DNA from: an uncultured Odoribacter sp.
GTDB lineage: Bacteria; Bacteroidota; Bacteroidia; Bacteroidales; Marinifilaceae
Direction: 5' to 3'
Assembly (NCBI GenBank): GCA_947176455.1
Contig: CAMWQQ010000007.1
Location: 1 to 20,258 of the forward strand
DNA: 20,258 nt
Numbering within the stretch: position 1 is the stretch's first letter; each line of letters opens with the position of its first letter. The position numbers and the translations under genes are program-made. Below are positions 8,069 through 15,900 of the stretch, one piece after another. The notes under the pieces are model-generated. The model had not been told where the DNA came from. It worked only from the letters and a program-made list of their open reading frames with translations, and did no database searches.

Positions 8069-8332
8069 ATGTCATTTTTATGGTTTATCATCGTAGGAAT
8101 TGTTGCCGGCTGGGCAGCCGGAACGGTTATGAGAGGAGGAGGCTTCGGATTGTTGATTAATTTCCTCATTGGCATTGTGGGTAGCGTGTTGGGCGGTTGG
8201 CTTTTCAGCCTCATCGGCTTGCATTCTACCGGCGGGATTATTGCCAACCTGATTGTTGCTTTCATCGGAGCTATGGTCCTGTTGTGGATTATCTCCTTGT
8301 TCCAAAGAAGCTCAAAGCCCCGCAGGGCTTGA
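8069..8332 (+). CDS. GlsB/YeaQ/YmgE-family small stress-response membrane protein
   Basis: An 87-residue glycine-rich inner-membrane protein with three hydrophobic segments (about 3-20, 28-50 and 57-78) and the family pattern IIVGIVAGWAAG, FLIGIVGSVLGGW and IIANLIVAFIGA. Members are linked to envelope or general stress, with no defined biochemical activity. I chose the ATG at 8069 (MSFLWF), which matches how members of the family begin. An in-frame TTG two codons upstream is unlikely. The 100-base spacer before it has only a weak promoter match (TAACTTTT at 8012-8019). A strong terminator follows within 20 bases, so it ends its transcript. Confidence 0.9.
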   Translation: MSFLWFIIVGIVAGWAAGTVMRGGGFGLLINFLIGIVGSVLGGWLFSLIGLHSTGGIIANLIVAFIGAMVLLWIISLFQRSSKPRRA

Positions 8333-8348
8333 TTTTAATTCATTGCCG

Positions 8349-8390
8349 AAAGCCGTATCCTCGAATGCAAGGGGATACGGCTTTTGTTGT
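8349..8390 (+). terminator. Rho-independent terminator after the GlsB-like gene
   Basis: AAAGCCGTATCC (8349-8360) pairs perfectly with GGATACGGCTTT (8373-8384), a 12-bp stem around a 12-base loop, followed by TGTTGTTTT. It begins 16 bases after the stop codon. Confidence 0.88.
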
Positions 8391-8413
8391 TTTATAAATA
8401 AAACCTATTTTTG
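8383..8413 (+). promoter_or_regulatory. Consensus Bacteroides-type promoter for the DUF4160/DUF2442 pair
   Basis: TTTG (8383-8386), exactly 19 bases, then TATTTTTG (8406-8413), a full match to the TTTG/TAnnTTTG consensus. It would start transcription near 8419, 16 bases before the ATG at 8435. The -33 element sits inside the end of the preceding terminator, so one transcript ends where the next promoter begins. Confidence 0.75.
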
Positions 8414-8434
8414 TGTAATTCAAAACAATGTGCT

Positions 8435-8692
8435 ATGCCTGAAATAAGCAGATTCTACGGGATAATCATTTATATGTATATGAGTGAACACAATCCCCCT
8501 CATTTTCATGTCTGGTACAAAGAATATCAGGCTACTGTTACGATAGAAGAGGGCATTATAAAAGGAGAATTGCCCCGTCGTGCTTTGAATCTGGTATATG
8601 AATGGTTAGATTTGCACAAGGATGAATTAATGGAGAACTGGCGTAGGCTGGCTTCATTTGAATCGCCTAAACCGATTAAACCTTTGGAATAA
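8435..8692 (+). CDS. DUF4160 domain protein, first gene of a two-gene module
   Basis: An 85-residue cytoplasmic protein with the DUF4160 signature at its start: MPEISRFYGIIIYMYMSEHN followed by PPHFHVWYKEYQATVTIEEG. The His-rich HNPPHFHVWY segment at residues 19-28 is the most conserved part of the family. I chose the ATG at 8435 because it begins exactly as family members do; the TTG at 8411 is excluded by the promoter. The stop codon shares one base with the start of the DUF2442 gene. Such pairs recur in many bacterial genomes and have been suggested to be toxin-antitoxin-like, but no activity or toxin/antitoxin assignment can be made here. Base composition is visibly more AT-rich than in the flanking genes, hinting at acquisition by transfer. 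Confidence 0.88.
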   Translation: MPEISRFYGIIIYMYMSEHNPPHFHVWYKEYQATVTIEEGIIKGELPRRALNLVYEWLDLHKDELMENWRRLASFESPKPIKPLE

Positions 8693-8943
8693 TGGAAGAA
8701 AAAATACTGACCATTACAGACGCCACGTATGTGGACGTTTATAAGATTAAAGCGACATTTAATACTGGAGAAACAAAGCTGATAGACTTTTCCCCAATCA
8801 TAAACAAGGGTGTCGGTTTGTGCAAGAAATTGGGAAATTTGGATTATTTCCGGAATTTTACCTTGGACCCTTTTACGATTGACTGGAACAATGAAATCGG
8901 TTTTGCTCCAGAATATCTTTATGAGATTGGACTGGCGGTCTGA
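8692..8943 (+). CDS. DUF2442 domain protein, second gene of the module
   Basis: An 83-residue acidic cytoplasmic protein with the DUF2442 pattern: an N-terminal beta-rich half (TDATYVDVYKIKATFNTGET), then LIDFSPII, and a C-terminal FTLDPFTIDWNNEIGFAPEY stretch that ends in LYEIGL. The family resembles the small NE0471 N-terminal domain fold and has no known enzymatic motif. Its ATG overlaps the last base of the DUF4160 stop (TAATG), so the two are almost certainly translationally coupled. It ends 31 bases before a bidirectional terminator. It is probably a protein-binding partner of DUF4160, by analogy with other two-gene modules. Confidence 0.87.
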   Translation: MEEKILTITDATYVDVYKIKATFNTGETKLIDFSPIINKGVGLCKKLGNLDYFRNFTLDPFTIDWNNEIGFAPEYLYEIGLAV

Positions 8944-8974
8944 ACGTAAAAAGAAAGATATAGTCACAAAAAAA

Positions 8975-9006
8975 TCCTGCAAGTGGAAACTTGCAGGACT
9001 TTTTTT
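8975..9006. terminator. Bidirectional rho-independent terminator between convergent units
   Basis: TCCTGCAAG (8975-8983) and CTTGCAGGA (8990-8998) form a perfect 9-bp stem with a 6-base loop. A run of seven A precedes it and a T-run follows it (9000-9006, after one C), so it can stop transcription from either side: DUF2442 on plus and the GGGtGRT gene on minus. Confidence 0.88.
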
Positions 9007-9022
9007 ATCCGTAATCAACGGA

Positions 9023-10036
9023 TTATTTGTTCAGGGCTTCTGCCACAGATACGGCAACGGCAACCGTGGCGCCAACCATCGGGTTGTTACCCATACCGAG
9101 GAATCCCATCATTTCCACGTGAGCGGGAACGGAAGATGAACCTGCAAACTGTGCGTCGCTGTGCATACGTCCAAGGGTGTCGGTCATTCCGTAGGATGCG
9201 GGACCGGCTGCCATGTTGTCCGGGTGCAGGGTACGTCCCGTACCACCGCCTGAAGCTACTGAGAAGTAGGGTTTGCCGGCAAGTACGCGTTCTTTTTTAT
9301 AGGTACCTGCCACCGGGTGCTGGAAACGGGTCGGGTTGGTAGAGTTTCCGGTAATGGATACATCTACGCCTTCTTTCCACATGATGGCAACGCCTTCGCG
9401 TACATCATCGGCACCGTAGCAGTTTACTTTTGCGCGAGGACCATCGGAATATGCCTTGGTCTTCACGATTTTCAGTTCGCTGGTGAAATAGTCAAATTCT
9501 GTTTGTACGTAAGTGAAGCCGTTGATACGTGAAATAATCATGGCGGCATCCTTACCCAAGCCGTTCAGAATGACCCGCAACGGGTTTTTACGTACTTTGT
9601 TTGCCATTTCCGCAATCTTGATGGCACCTTCTGCGGCTGCGAAAGATTCATGACCTGCCAGGAAAGCAAAGCACTGGGTTTCTTCGCGGAGCAGACGGGC
9701 TGCCAGGTTTCCGTGTCCGAGACCAACCTTGCGGTCGTCGGCTACTGAACCGGGAATACAGAATGCCTGCAAGCCTTCGCCGATTGCTTCTGCTGCATCC
9801 GCTGCATGGGTGCAGTTCTTCTTGATGGCAATGGCGGCGCCTACCACGTAAGCCCATTTTGCATTCTCGAAACAGATATTTTGTGTCTGTTCACATTCCA
9901 GATAAGGATCGATACCTTTTGCCTCGCAAATGGCTTCTGCTTCTTCAATGGATGCGATGCCGTAGGAGTTTAATACTTTGTTGATCTGACTGATCCGACG
10001 ATCCTGACTTTCAAATTTTATTTCTCTTTTTGCCAT
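9023..10036 (-). CDS. GGGtGRT family protein, function unknown
   Basis: A 337-residue cytoplasmic protein named for its motif, here GGGTGRT at residues 263-269, within a glycine-rich C-terminal region running through GPASYGMTDTLGRMHSDAQF to GFLGMGNNPMVGATVAVAV. The middle has small-residue-rich helices (KWAYVVGAAIAIKKNCTHAADAAEAIGEG) and a conserved GHGNLAARLLREETQCFAFLAGHESFAAAEG stretch. No established catalytic function is known to me. The gene starts 17 bases after the IscU/NifU-like gene, an arrangement seen repeatedly in Bacteroidota and Firmicutes, which suggests the two act together, possibly with an iron-sulfur cluster. The family is well conserved, so the identification is firm although the role is not. 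Confidence 0.9.
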   Translation of the reverse strand: MAKREIKFESQDRRISQINKVLNSYGIASIEEAEAICEAKGIDPYLECEQTQNICFENAKWAYVVGAAIAIKKNCTHAADAAEAIGEGLQAFCIPGSVADDRKVGLGHGNLAARLLREETQCFAFLAGHESFAAAEGAIKIAEMANKVRKNPLRVILNGLGKDAAMIISRINGFTYVQTEFDYFTSELKIVKTKAYSDGPRAKVNCYGADDVREGVAIMWKEGVDVSITGNSTNPTRFQHPVAGTYKKERVLAGKPYFSVASGGGTGRTLHPDNMAAGPASYGMTDTLGRMHSDAQFAGSSSVPAHVEMMGFLGMGNNPMVGATVAVAVSVAEALNK

Positions 10037-10053
10037 TGTATGTTCCTCCTATT

Positions 10054-10746
10054 TTATTCGTGACGTGGGTCAATATATTTAACTGCATTGGCAAAACGTC
10101 CGTAGTTTGCAGTGGCTTTTTTCAATGCTTCGTTGGCGTCCGTACCTTTTTTAATCAGGTCCATCATCACGCCCAAACGTACAAATTCGTATCCGCAGAC
10201 TTCATCGTCCTCGTCCAGTGCCAACCGGGTAACATAGCCTTCTGCCAGTTCCAGGTAGCGAACGCCCTTGGCTTTGGTGGAGAACATGGTACCCACCTGG
10301 CTACGCAGACCTTTTCCCAGGTCTTCCAGTCCGGCACCGATAACCAGACCTCCTTCGGAGAAGGCGCTTTGGCTACGTCCGTAAACGATTTGCAGGAACA
10401 ATTCGCGCATGGCGGTGTTGATGGCGTCACAAACCAAGTCGGTATTCAAGGCTTCCAGCAAGGTTTTTCCCGGCAGGATTTCTGCCGCCATGGCTGCAGA
10501 ATGGGTCATGCCTGAGCAACCGATGGTTTCTACCAATGCTTCCTCGATAACGCCTTCCTTGATGTTCAAGGTCAGTTTGCAGGTTCCCTGTTGAGGTGCA
10601 CACCAGCCGATACCGTGAGTTAAACCTGAAATGTCTTTGATTTCTTTTGCCTTGACCCACTTGCCTTCTTCAGGAATCGGGGCTGGTCCGTGGTTCGGAC
10701 CTTTTTTGACAACGCACATGTGTTGTACTTCCTGTGAATAAATCAT
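10054..10746 (-). CDS. Iron-sulfur cluster assembly scaffold-like (IscU/NifU N-type) protein
   Basis: A 230-residue cytoplasmic protein. Its first half resembles the IscU/NifU scaffold fold: candidate ligand cysteines are Cys49/Cys56 (GWCAPQQGTCKLTL), Cys77 (ETIGCSGMTHSAAMAAE) and Cys106 (TDLVCDAINTAMREL), matching in order the three-cysteine pattern of scaffolds. The second half, from about residue 110, is an extra conserved segment (GAGLEDLGKGLRSQVGT, LALDEDDEVCGYEFV) absent from ordinary IscU. I chose the ATG at 10746 (MIYSQEVQHMCVVKKGPNHG), which begins as homologues do; an upstream in-frame start at 10797 would put the start at the expected transcription start. It is the first gene of an operon with the GGGtGRT gene. 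It is not the housekeeping IscU or NifU and may serve a dedicated partner. Confidence 0.88.
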   Translation of the reverse strand: MIYSQEVQHMCVVKKGPNHGPAPIPEEGKWVKAKEIKDISGLTHGIGWCAPQQGTCKLTLNIKEGVIEEALVETIGCSGMTHSAAMAAEILPGKTLLEALNTDLVCDAINTAMRELFLQIVYGRSQSAFSEGGLVIGAGLEDLGKGLRSQVGTMFSTKAKGVRYLELAEGYVTRLALDEDDEVCGYEFVRLGVMMDLIKKGTDANEALKKATANYGRFANAVKYIDPRHE

Positions 10747-10805
10747 AGTATTGCTTTTATTGATTAGTATATTGTTGCATCTTGTTTTTGTGTGCACAAT
10801 TTGTA

Positions 10806-10836
10806 CAAAGGTAAAAAGTTTATCCGATTAAAAAAA
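10806..10836 (-). promoter_or_regulatory. Promoter candidate for the scaffold/GGGtGRT operon
   Basis: On the minus strand a perfect -7 element TACCTTTG (forward positions 10806-10813) lies 19 bases after TTTT (10833-10836), a partial -33 element in a T-run. The predicted start, near 10800, gives a leader of about 55 bases before the ATG at 10746. Confidence 0.55.
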
Positions 10837-10897
10837 GAAGTAAAACAAATTGTCAGTAAAATGGCGGTTTGGGTGTTAAAAACGGGAAAGTTTTTCC

Positions 10898-10905
10898 TAA
10901 TTTTG
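10898..10905 (+). promoter_or_regulatory. -7 promoter element upstream of the ECF sigma gene
   Basis: TAATTTTG matches TAnnTTTG completely, 86 bases upstream of the sigma-factor ATG. No good -33 TTTG is found 19-21 bases before it. The 245-base space between the scaffold gene and the sigma gene thus holds divergent promoter elements about 85 bases apart and otherwise only AT-rich sequence. Confidence 0.4.
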
Positions 10906-10991
10906 AAAATAGTATGCAATTTTTAATTAAACTTGCTTATTCATTGTGCCATAGATGCATGAGGTAATAAAAAAGCGTCTTATTCAGGAGT

Positions 10992-11528
10992 ATGACACAG
11001 ACCGTAGAGATAAATATCAAAGAATTGAGCGTTTTTAGGCAATTGTTTGAAGACTTCTATGTGCCGTTGTGTGTGTTTGCCCAGCATTATATAGACGACA
11101 AGGAAGATGCTGCGGATATTGTCCAGGAATGTTTTGTAAAAGTGTGGCAGAAAAAGGAGGATTTTTGTTATTTGCATCAAGTGAAGTCTTTTTTATATAC
11201 CTCCGTGCGGAATGGTGCGTTGAATATACTGGAACATCGGCGGGTGAAAGCAGATTACAGAGACGAATACCTGGGGAAAAGCGAGGAGAGTTTTTTTAAA
11301 GATCAGGTAGTGGAAGAGGAAACGTACCGAATATTGCGCCAGCATATTGAAAAATTGCCGGAACAAACCCGACGGGTGATGTTGCTGGCTTTGGAAGGGA
11401 ACAGCAATACGGAAATCGCCGAACTGCTGGCAATGACTACCGGTACGGTTCATACGCATAAAAAGATAGCTTATAAACGTTTGCGAAAAGTATTAAGTCC
11501 TGACTTCTATTTTATTTTTCTGATTTGA
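10992..11528 (+). CDS. ECF RNA polymerase sigma factor, FecI-like
   Basis: A 178-residue extracytoplasmic-function sigma factor that would direct RNA polymerase to the adjoining transport genes. Region 2 covers about residues 20-86 (DFYVPLCVFAQHYIDDKEDAADIVQECFVKVW), and region 4 about 112-168 with the helix-turn-helix NTEIAELLAMTTGTVHTHKKIA. The short hydrophobic tail (FYFIFLI) is common in the Bacteroidota subfamily. The neighbour downstream is a FecR anti-sigma, then SusC with an STN domain, which together form the FecI-FecR-FecA style of surface signalling: substrate binding in the outer membrane is passed through STN and FecR to release this sigma. The spacer to fecR is 137 bases, long enough for a second promoter. 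Confidence 0.94.
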   Translation: MTQTVEINIKELSVFRQLFEDFYVPLCVFAQHYIDDKEDAADIVQECFVKVWQKKEDFCYLHQVKSFLYTSVRNGALNILEHRRVKADYRDEYLGKSEESFFKDQVVEEETYRILRQHIEKLPEQTRRVMLLALEGNSNTEIAELLAMTTGTVHTHKKIAYKRLRKVLSPDFYFIFLI

Positions 11529-11587
11529 TTCATCCTGTTTATCGGATTCCTACGATTGCCGGGAAGTATATTGTTATTTGTTTTTCA

Positions 11588-11616
11588 TCGTTTTTTGTAA
11601 AAAAATGTCGTTTTTT
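11588..11616 (+). repeat. Direct repeat TCGTTTTTT, 20 bases apart, upstream of fecR
   Basis: TCGTTTTTT occurs at 11588-11596 and again at 11608-11616, exactly 20 bases (two DNA turns) apart. The A-run between them also lets the first copy fold weakly. It could be an operator or sigma-dependent promoter element for fecR, or simply low-complexity T-tracts. Confidence 0.3.
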
Positions 11617-11665
11617 CTTACCCATGTTTTGGACTTTAACTGTTATATATAAAAAATAAGGTTTT

Positions 11666-12835
11666 ATGCTGGACAACGAATTTGAAATTGCTTCGCTAAT
11701 TGTGAAATATCAGACAGCCACCTTGACGGAAGAGGAGGAAGACTGTTTGATGCGTTGGATTGAGTTTTCAGACGAAAGGAGAGAACTTTTTGTGCGATTG
11801 AACAAGGCAGGGAATTTTCATTGTTTGATGAAGATGGCGGAAGCCTATGATACACGACAGGCTTGGGAAAAAGTATCACCGCAATTGTTTGTTTCCCGAA
11901 AGATCAGTTGGCGTCGCTGGCTATCCTATGCCGCTCTTTTCATTTTACCCATAGCTATCTGTTATATCTTGCTACGAATTTCGGTTCAGACAAAACCGTT
12001 GGAGAAGGAGGTGCTTGCCACTTCGCGTATTTTGTCAGGCAGAGCGCAAGCCGTATTGACTTTGGACGATGGCACTCAGATAGATCTCACGAAAGAAAAA
12101 AGATTTGAATTGACGGAAAAAGAGGGTACAAGGATTTTAAAAGATTCTTCTGTGTTGAATTATAGTGCCGTCAAATCGATGGCATCCGCAGAAGTAAAAT
12201 ATAATCGTATTTCTATTCCTCGGGGCGGGGAATACACTTTGGTCCTGAGCGATGGAAGCCGGGTTTACTTGAATGCCATGAGTACTTTGCGCTATCCTGT
12301 GAACTTCTCCGGGAAAGAACGTTGCGTGGAGTTGTCCGGGGAGGCGTATTTCGAAGTGGTGAAATCAGAAAAACCTTTTATCGTGAAAACGGCGGATGTC
12401 GCAGTGGAGGTATTGGGAACGGCGTTCAATGTTTGCAGTTATGCCGAACAGGCAGTTGTCGCTACGACGTTGGTCAGCGGGAGCGTGTGCGTGTCTGCCG
12501 GAGGGAATAAAACTAGGATACAGCCCTCCCAACAGGCGAATTTTGACAAAAAGTCGGGAAAGATAGCGGTACAAACCGTGGATACATCCGTTTATACGGC
12601 ATGGAAAAACGGTATATTTTGTTTTAAAGACGGTCGCTTGGAGGATATGATGACTTATTTGGCACGCTGGTATGACATGCAGGTGGTTTATAAGGATGAG
12701 GAGGTGAAAAAACTGAAATTCGGATGCAGTCTGAATCGTTACGGAGAGATTACCCCTATCCTGAATTTGCTGAAGGAAACGGGCAAGGTAAATGTGGAAA
12801 TAAATGAAAATACGATTGTATTTTCTAAAAAATAA
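11666..12835 (+). CDS. FecR-family anti-sigma factor with DUF4974 C-terminus
   Basis: A 389-residue inner-membrane regulator. The cytoplasmic N-terminal part (1-80) would bind the ECF sigma. One membrane helix lies at about 86-105 (WLSYAALFILPIAICYILLR). The periplasmic FecR domain spans about 180-275 (IPRGGEYTLVLSDGSRVYLN, then GEAYFEVVKSEKPFIVKT and VEVLGTAFNV), and DUF4974 covers about 315-387 (FKDGRLEDMMTYLARWYDMQ). The last domain is thought to receive the signal from the STN domain of the matching SusC/FecA protein. The order sigma, anti-sigma, STN-SusC is the classic arrangement in Bacteroidota. The stop is followed within three bases by the double-hairpin element that separates it from susC. 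Confidence 0.95.
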   Translation: MLDNEFEIASLIVKYQTATLTEEEEDCLMRWIEFSDERRELFVRLNKAGNFHCLMKMAEAYDTRQAWEKVSPQLFVSRKISWRRWLSYAALFILPIAICYILLRISVQTKPLEKEVLATSRILSGRAQAVLTLDDGTQIDLTKEKRFELTEKEGTRILKDSSVLNYSAVKSMASAEVKYNRISIPRGGEYTLVLSDGSRVYLNAMSTLRYPVNFSGKERCVELSGEAYFEVVKSEKPFIVKTADVAVEVLGTAFNVCSYAEQAVVATTLVSGSVCVSAGGNKTRIQPSQQANFDKKSGKIAVQTVDTSVYTAWKNGIFCFKDGRLEDMMTYLARWYDMQVVYKDEEVKKLKFGCSLNRYGEITPILNLLKETGKVNVEINENTIVFSKK

Positions 12836-12837
12836 AA

Positions 12838-12910
12838 AGCAGAAAATGCGCTAACATTTTCTGCTGAAAATAATTTCTGCGCTAACAGAAATTATGAAGT
12901 TTAACTAAAC
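12838..12910 (+). promoter_or_regulatory. Twin hairpins with identical CGCTAA loops plus a small dyad in the fecR-susC spacer
   Basis: Hairpin 1 has arms AGCAGAAAATG (12838-12848) and CATTTTCTGCT (12855-12865). Hairpin 2 has arms ATAATTTCTG (12870-12879) and CAGAAATTAT (12886-12895). Both stems are perfect (11 and 10 bp) and both loops are CGCTAA, so the ten bases TGCGCTAACA repeat 31 bases apart. A third dyad GTTTA-AC-TAAAC follows (12899-12910), ten bases before the susC ATG. Neither hairpin has a T-run, so they are not simple terminators. They probably act at the RNA level, as processing, stability or protein-binding elements. Confidence 0.7.
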
Positions 12911-12920
12911 ACACAAAGTT

Positions 12921-15900
12921 ATGAACAAAAATGAAAATTTCCTCCCGTACGGGGAAATAAAAAGAGTCTTTTTTAAGCTTAGGCTGGCGTGTTATGTGGT
13001 CTTGTTGTTCTGTATGCACGTCTTTGGGTCTGTCGATGCGCAGACGCGGGTTGACCTGAATGTGAAAAATGCAACATTACATGATGTACTTTGGGAATTA
13101 CAGAGACAAACCGGTTTTGTTTTTGTGTATAGTACGCAAGATATCGAGGCGGTCAGTCTGCCCCATGTGAAAGCCTCTCATAGTACGGTGAAAGAAGTGC
13201 TGGATGACTGCTTGAGGAATACCGAGTTAACTTACAGCATTCTGGATGATGTGATTGTTATTCGCAAAACTGAGGCTTTGCCTGCCTTGCCTCAGCAAAC
13301 GATTACGGTGAAAGGAGTGGTGATGGATGCGTCCGGAGAAACGTTGCCTGGAGTGTCTGTGCGAGTGAAAGGAACTGCTATGGGAGTTGCCACTGATGTG
13401 AACGGCCGTTTTGAAATGAAACTGCTGGATAGCAAGGGGGTGTCTCTGGTGTTTTCTTTTATAGGAATGCAAACGCAAGAAATGGCAGTCCCGGCAGGGG
13501 GCGGGGAATTGAGTGTTGTTCTGAAACCACAGGCGACTCAGTTGGAAGAAGTAATCGTGACGAGTTACGGTACTTTTAAGAAATCAGCCTATGCAGGTTC
13601 TGCTTCAACGGTGCAGACGGCAAATCTGAAAGACGTGCCGGCGGTGTCCTTTTCTCAAGTCCTCCAAGGTGCGGCTCCTGGTATTCAAATCAGTTCTTCT
13701 TCCGGTCAGCCGGGTGCTTCTACTACGATCAATATCCGTGGAATGGGTTCGTTCAATGCCTCTAATTCTCCTCTGTATGTGATTGACGGTATACCGGTGA
13801 TTTCGGGCAATGTCAGTGCGTTGGGGACGGATGCCGGTTTTGATGTGATGTCTACGCTGAATACGTCGGACATTGAGAATGTCACGATAATCAAGGATGC
13901 CGCAGCTGCCGCCCTTTACGGTTCGCGTGCCGCCAATGGGGTGATCCTGATTACGACGAAACAGGGAAAGAAAGGGAAACCTGTATTTTCGTTTAAGTCG
14001 GACTGGGGATATTCGGATTTCGCTATGGAATTCCGTCCGACAATCGGCGGAGAGGAAAGACGGAACATGATTTATACGGCTCTAAGGGATGGGGCGATGG
14101 TGTATGAAGAGGAGTCGGAAGAAGATGCCATCCGCTATGCCGATGAAGAGATAGACTATTATGCACCTGTTCCTTGGTGCGGTTACACCGATTGGCGGGA
14201 TGTAATGTTTAAGAAAGGAAGTCATCAGACGTATGAATTTTCTGTTTCTGGAGGAACCGACAAACTGAAATATTACTCTTCGCTGGCTTATATGAAACAG
14301 GAAGGCATTACGGCAAGTTCCGGGTTAGAACGCGTTTCCGGCCGTGTGAATGTTGATTACATGGCGACGGACAAGCTGACTGTGGGAGCAAAAACATTGT
14401 TCTCTACTGTTAATCAGGATGTTTATTCTGAGGGTTCCAGTTATACGGCTCCGTTTTATGCTGTGATCAACTGTGTGGTTCCTTCTGATCCGGTTTATAA
14501 TGAAGACGGCACATGGAACCGTGATTTTATCCGCAACGGCGACCGCAACCCTAAATTAGCTAACGAGTACAATTTCCGGCGGGAGTATATCACCCGTTCA
14601 TTCAACACGATTTATGCTTCTTATGATATATTGCGGGATTTGAATTTTAAATCTACGTTAAGCTACGACTTCTCCACGACAAAAGGACGTTTGTGGTATG
14701 ATCCGCGTACTTCCGACGGTGACGATTATAATGGAGCTTTGGAGAAATCGATTTATGAACGGAGAAAGATGGTATGGTCGAATGTGCTGAACTATCAGAA
14801 GACGTTCAATGACAAACACAATCTGGATGTGTTGGCAGGGTATGAAATCGATGACCAATCCCGTGATTACGTTATGGCTTATGTGAAGAATTTTGCCCGT
14901 CCCGACAAGCCGGAAATCAGCAACGGCGTAAAATTGGACGATGTGGGCGGTTCTTCCAATGGAACCCGTTTGGTGTCCTATATTTTCCGGGCGAATTACA
15001 ACTACGATAATAAATATTATTTCGGAGGCAGTTATCGTATGGATGGTAGCTCTCGTTTGCATCGGGATAACCGCTGGGGTAGTTTCTGGTCGCTGTCTGG
15101 AGCTTGGAAAGTAGCGTCGGAATCCTTTATGCGGCCCGTTTCCGGTTGGCTAAGCGATTTGAAACTACGACTTTCGTATGGCGTAAACGGTACGCTTCCC
15201 TCCGATTATTACGGTTATATGGGATTAAGCAGCTTGACCAGTAATTACGACGACGAACCGGGTATGGCGCAATCGCAGTTGCGAAATCTGGATTTATCGT
15301 GGGAAACGAATTATAATTTCAATGTCGGTTTGGACTTCGGATTCTGGAACCGTCTGAACTTTACGTTGGAATATTATACCCGTACGACAAAGGATTTGTT
15401 AATGGACCGGCCGATTTCCATGACTACCGGTTTCAGTAGCTATCTGATGAATATCGGGGAGGTGAAGAACCGGGGTGTGGAATTGGAAATCCGTTCCGTC
15501 AATTTCGACCGTGACAATTTCACGTGGACGACCCAGTTTAATTTGGGACATAACAGGAATGAAATTGTGCGACTGGACGGTCAGCAGACGCAAATTCCGG
15601 ACGGTTCGCAAATCCGGCAGGTGGGGAAACCTTTCCGTACTTTTTACGTGATCGAATTTGCCGGCATCAATCCGGATAACGGTCGCCCGCAATTCTATAC
15701 GAATGAAAGCGATGGGAAAGGCGGTTACATCAAAGAGATTACCGAGAATCCGAACAACGCAAATTACATTCCGATGAAATGTGCCGATCCGAAAGTGAGT
15801 GGCGGTTTGTCGAACTCATTGCGCTATAGATGGATTGATTTCAATATCATGTTTTCTTATTCATTCGGGGGATGGTCGTATGACAACTGGGCACAGAAAA

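Noticed and set aside
10030..10515. 161-residue plus-strand frame opposite the scaffold gene
   Set aside because: Antisense to a conserved protein; composition is Gln/Phe/His/Val-rich and shows no family.
10980..10992. AGGAG immediately before the sigma-factor ATG as a Shine-Dalgarno site
   Set aside because: Only one base separates it from the ATG, too close for normal pairing with 16S rRNA, and Bacteroidota rarely rely on such sites.
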